Assembly: GCA_038246255.1 (NCBI GenBank)
Contig: JBBRWC010000009.1
Span: forward strand, 1 to 64,000
Source: RI-242 sp038246255
GTDB lineage: Bacteria > Planctomycetota > UBA1135 > GCA-002686595
Direction of reading: 5' to 3'
Length of the DNA stretch: 64,000 nucleotides
Below, one piece after another: positions 61,338 through 64,000 of the stretch; the first letter of the stretch is position 1, and each line of letters begins with the position of its first letter. The translations under genes and the position numbers were made by a program. The notes beneath the pieces were generated by a model, which saw only the letters and a program-made list of their open reading frames with translations, did no database searches and had not been told where the DNA came from.

Positions 61338-63356
61338 ATGCGCCCCGCCATCGTCCTTTCCCTCGTGCTCGCCGCGGTCGCGGCCCTCGTCGCCGCCCTG
61401 TTCCTCCTGGGTGACCCCGCCACGACCGAACGGGGCGACGGCGTTGGCCCCGTGCCTGTCGAACCCTCTGGTGGCGCCCCCGGCGAGACGGCGCTGCAGC
61501 CCGCCGCGAACCGCATCGCGGCACCGAATGCAACCACCCCCAACGCCGGCACTGCTTCGGTTGCCGCCGCGGACGCCCCCGGGCGCGAGGCCGTCGGCGC
61601 GGGCAACTTCGGTGCGTTCGCGAACTCCCTGATCGTCACTGTCCTCGACCCCGACGGGCAGGCGGTCGGGGGTGCGGACCTGGAGCTGCGCGAGGACCGC
61701 GGGGGCGGCCCGTTTGCGGAGCTGAGCCTTTTGATGGCGCCGGACCAGGCCGCGGCCCAGATCCGCAAGGCCAAGACCGACGCCCTCGGCCGCCACGCCT
61801 TCGAAAACCTGACCCCAAGCAGTTACGTGGTGGCGGCGAGCCACGCGGCGTTCGCGCGCAGCGAAGTCGGGTCCATCAAGGTGGCCGACAGCGGCGAAGT
61901 TTCCGTAGCGGTGGCGCTTTCGCTGGGCATCGCGCTCGAAGGGCGCGTCACGGACACGGCGGGTGCGCCCATCGCCGGCGCGACGCTCTCCTTGATCCCC
62001 GTCATTTTTTCACAGTCGCCGGACCACCCCAATGCGCGCGTGACGACCGCTAAGACCGATGGGGAAGGCCTTTACCGCTTCGAGCGCCTCGACGGCGGGA
62101 GCCGCAACCTGACGGCCACAGCCCAGGGTTTCGGCGCGCGCACACAACCGAACCTTTTGATCGTGCCGCGCCCCGAGGGCCCGATGGTGCAGGATTTCAC
62201 CCTGACGCCGGGCTTCGCGATCTCGGGTGTGGTGGTCGGCTCCGACGGAAGGCCGGTTGCGGATGCCGCGGTCCAGGCGCTGAACTTTTCGGCCACGACG
62301 ACTTCCACCGGCAGGACCCGCACCCGTCCCGACGGGACGTTCGACCTGCCCGATTTGGCCGATGGCTCGTACCAGGTGATCGCCAGCGCCCAGGGTTGGC
62401 GCGATGGCCGCGACCCGCGCGTGCAGGCTGGCACCACCGGGCTGCGCATTGAGCTTGTCGAATTGGGGGGCGCCCTTGGCCGCGTGACCTCGGCGGTCAA
62501 TGGTGAGCCGCTCACGAGCTTCGTGCTGCTGGTGCGCCGCGCCAACCTGCAAAACGGGTTGCTCGGCCGCGTCGAGCGCCGCGAGAATTTTGCGAGCAAG
62601 GATGGCACTTACCGACTGGCCGGCTTGGACGAAGGCGAGTTCGTCGTCGAGGTCGAAGCCCAGGGCTTCGCTAAAACCGCATCCGAGCGCTTCCGGGTCG
62701 AGCAGGGCATCTTCACTCCAGAGATCGACGTCGCGCTGACTCTCGGCGGGACGCTCCAGGGACGAGTTGTGTCGGCGGCGACCGGCGCGCCCATCTCGGG
62801 TGCCAAGGTCATCACACACGACGCCGGATTCGTGCGCCACCCGCTTTCGGAGATGTTTGGCAGCTTCACCGCGCGGGACACCACGGACCGTCACGCGCGC
62901 ACGGGCGCGGACGGGCGGTTCTCGCTCGGCCTGTTGGCACCCGGCACCTACCAGATCGAGGTTGACCACCCCGAACACGTGACGCAGACCGTCAACAACC
63001 TGAATGTCGCCGACGGCAACGCTCCGACGGATGCGGGCGATGTGCGCCTCTCCAGCGGTGGCATTGTCCGCGGCACCGTCACCGACAAAGCCGGCAAACC
63101 CCTCCTCGGCGCCACGGTCACGTTGGCGGGCATGGAGCCCGGCCGCGTGTACAACGAGCGCACCGACGCGAGCGGGCGTTACCGAATCCGACGCGTCGCG
63201 ATGGGTGGTTACCGCATCACCGCCCAGCGCGCAACCGGCTCGGGCGGCGTCGGGAATCCTTTCGAGGTCCTGCAGGACGTGGAGCAAACGAAGTCGCAGA
63301 TCTTTGTCGGCGACAACGCAGACGTCGTGCAGGACTTCGAGATCGGAACCGACTGA
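61338..63356 (+). CDS. Secreted multi-domain carboxypeptidase-regulatory-like repeat protein
   Basis: 672 residues from the ATG at 61338. N-terminal signal/anchor (IVLSLVLAAVAALVAALFLL, about 4-23) and an Ala/Pro-rich linker, then about six beta-sandwich repeats of the CarboxypepD_reg type: VTDTAGAPIAGATLSLIPV, VVGSDGRPVADAAVQALNF, VVSAATGAPISGAKVITHD and VTDKAGKPLLGATVTLAGM, each with a later LAPGTYQIEV- or YRI-type strand. Such repeats are common in surface and extracellular planctomycete proteins. No catalytic motif seen. It would be exported and possibly membrane-anchored. Confidence 0.82.
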   Translation: MRPAIVLSLVLAAVAALVAALFLLGDPATTERGDGVGPVPVEPSGGAPGETALQPAANRIAAPNATTPNAGTASVAAADAPGREAVGAGNFGAFANSLIVTVLDPDGQAVGGADLELREDRGGGPFAELSLLMAPDQAAAQIRKAKTDALGRHAFENLTPSSYVVAASHAAFARSEVGSIKVADSGEVSVAVALSLGIALEGRVTDTAGAPIAGATLSLIPVIFSQSPDHPNARVTTAKTDGEGLYRFERLDGGSRNLTATAQGFGARTQPNLLIVPRPEGPMVQDFTLTPGFAISGVVVGSDGRPVADAAVQALNFSATTTSTGRTRTRPDGTFDLPDLADGSYQVIASAQGWRDGRDPRVQAGTTGLRIELVELGGALGRVTSAVNGEPLTSFVLLVRRANLQNGLLGRVERRENFASKDGTYRLAGLDEGEFVVEVEAQGFAKTASERFRVEQGIFTPEIDVALTLGGTLQGRVVSAATGAPISGAKVITHDAGFVRHPLSEMFGSFTARDTTDRHARTGADGRFSLGLLAPGTYQIEVDHPEHVTQTVNNLNVADGNAPTDAGDVRLSSGGIVRGTVTDKAGKPLLGATVTLAGMEPGRVYNERTDASGRYRIRRVAMGGYRITAQRATGSGGVGNPFEVLQDVEQTKSQIFVGDNADVVQDFEIGTD

Positions 63357-63370
63357 ACGGTCCTCGCGGA

Positions 63371-64000
63371 TCAGTAAAGGACGAGGGTCTCCGCGCTTAG
63401 GTCGAGCGGAGCGGCTGCGCCCGTCGTGAGGATCCTGCGCCCGCCGTCAATCGCAACGGCGGGGGCGAGGGGCCGCACGCCGAGCGGCGCACCGATCGTG
63501 GTCCAGGTGCCGCCGGGGAGCGGAGCGGATTCGGTGGTGGTCGCCGCGGCGCCGCCGCCCGCTGCGAGGTCGATCGATGCAACACCACCGCTCGCCACCA
63601 CGCGCTGGCCATTGCCTGACACCGTCAACTGAACATAGGCGCGCGCCGCGTTGAGCGCTCCGAAAGCGATCCACGTGTTGTTCGCCGGGTTGTACACGTG
63701 CGTGTCCGCGCGTGTGTTGAAGACTTGCGTCAGCACGTCGCCGTCGGCGCCGCCCGCTGCGAGCACACGGCCATCGGGCAGGATCACCTGACCGTGGAAA
63801 GCCCGCGCCCCGGGAACTCCCGCGGCACTTGAGAAGGCGTTGGTGGCGGGGTTGTAGAGGCGGCAATCGCCCGAGATCGCGGGAAGTGGGATCCCGAAGA
63901 AAACGTTGACGATGAGGCCGCCGCTCACCAGCACGCGACCGTCGTTGAGCCGCGTTGCCGCGTGCGCGATGCGGCGCGCAGGCAGGTTGGGCCCGGCCGC
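63371..64000 (-). CDS. Kelch-type beta-propeller protein (N-terminus cut by window edge)
   Basis: 209 codons visible, continuous from the right edge to a stop at 63371. At least three propeller blades are recognisable by the pattern NPATNAF.. / GARAFHGQVILPDGRVLAAGG / YNPANNTW, and each blade's GG and aromatic residues are conserved. The last blade ends in AETLVLY. It looks like a secreted galactose-oxidase/kelch-like propeller or a self-standing kelch protein. The signal peptide, if any, is outside the window. It converges with the CarboxypepD_reg gene with 14 bases between them. Confidence 0.75.
   Translation of the reverse strand, partial: AAGPNLPARRIAHAATRLNDGRVLVSGGLIVNVFFGIPLPAISGDCRLYNPATNAFSSAAGVPGARAFHGQVILPDGRVLAAGGADGDVLTQVFNTRADTHVYNPANNTWIAFGALNAARAYVQLTVSGNGQRVVASGGVASIDLAAGGGAAATTTESAPLPGGTWTTIGAPLGVRPLAPAVAIDGGRRILTTGAAAPLDLSAETLVLY

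Noticed and set aside
1..64000. tRNA or rRNA genes
   Set aside because: No cloverleaf with GTTCRANYC-type T-arm or conserved rRNA segment was found in the gene-free stretches.

Overview
The window is about 64 kb of very GC-rich bacterial chromosome, gene-dense, with many GTG/TTG starts and tightly coupled operons whose genes overlap by 4 bases (ATGA, GTGA, TTGA). The gene content points to a planctomycete (phylum Planctomycetota). The pointers are three adjacent EutN/CcmL microcompartment vertex genes followed by a class II (L-fuculose-phosphate type) aldolase, as in the planctomycete/verrucomicrobial microcompartment loci; a MoxR-DUF58-VWA operon; a soluble Ser/Thr kinase; and large secreted beta-rich proteins. 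This is inference from gene content: no rRNA or tRNA gene is visible.

Layout. (1) 1-5663, minus strand: a sugar dehydrogenase/cytochrome c fusion lipoprotein cut by the left edge, two small membrane proteins and a YfhO-type membrane protein. (2) 5814-14422, plus strand: an envelope glycan or glycolipid cluster with two GT2 glycosyltransferases, three SAM methyltransferases and an FAD oxidoreductase, interrupted by a response regulator/histidine kinase pair. (3) 14453-17449, minus: a PpiD-like anchored chaperone and ScpB. (4) 17639-36185, minus: the most unusual part, an 18.5-kb, 11-gene operon resembling the inner-membrane and pseudopilin half of a type II secretion/type IV pilus machine (GspL-like PilM-PilN fusion, GspM/PilO-like, GspG, H, K, J and I). 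Jelly-roll or lectin-like (LamG/CBM-like) domains are built into at least four subunits, the GspK-like protein is 1740 residues long, and the operon ends in a zinc-ribbon protein and a lipoprotein foldase. No GspE ATPase, GspF, secretin or prepilin peptidase is present in the window.

(5) 36418-41983: RsmE, RadC, and a coupled kinase / Cys-cluster protein / metallopeptidase operon. (6) 42045-42250: a gene-free, highly palindromic element able to fold into a long outer stem with three internal hairpins. (7) 42345-45513, plus: a secreted SurA-like protein, three microcompartment pentamer genes and the aldolase, with no hexamer shell gene. (8) 46152-56634, minus: a zinc metallopeptidase and the MoxR/Bat-type operon, ending in a 1306-residue BatD-like membrane protein. 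(9) 56876-61080: formate-tetrahydrofolate ligase, a divergent MerR regulator with a C-terminal Cys cluster, a NifS/IscS-type cysteine desulfurase and an unknown protein. (10) 61338-64000: a secreted protein of repeated carboxypeptidase-regulatory-like domains and a kelch-type propeller cut by the right edge.

The window combines envelope building (glycans, secretion machine, foldases, Bat membrane proteins) with one metabolic microcompartment module. Function calls rest on recognisable motifs. The system-level proposals (lectin-decorated secretion machine, split microcompartment locus, structured palindromic element) are hypotheses.
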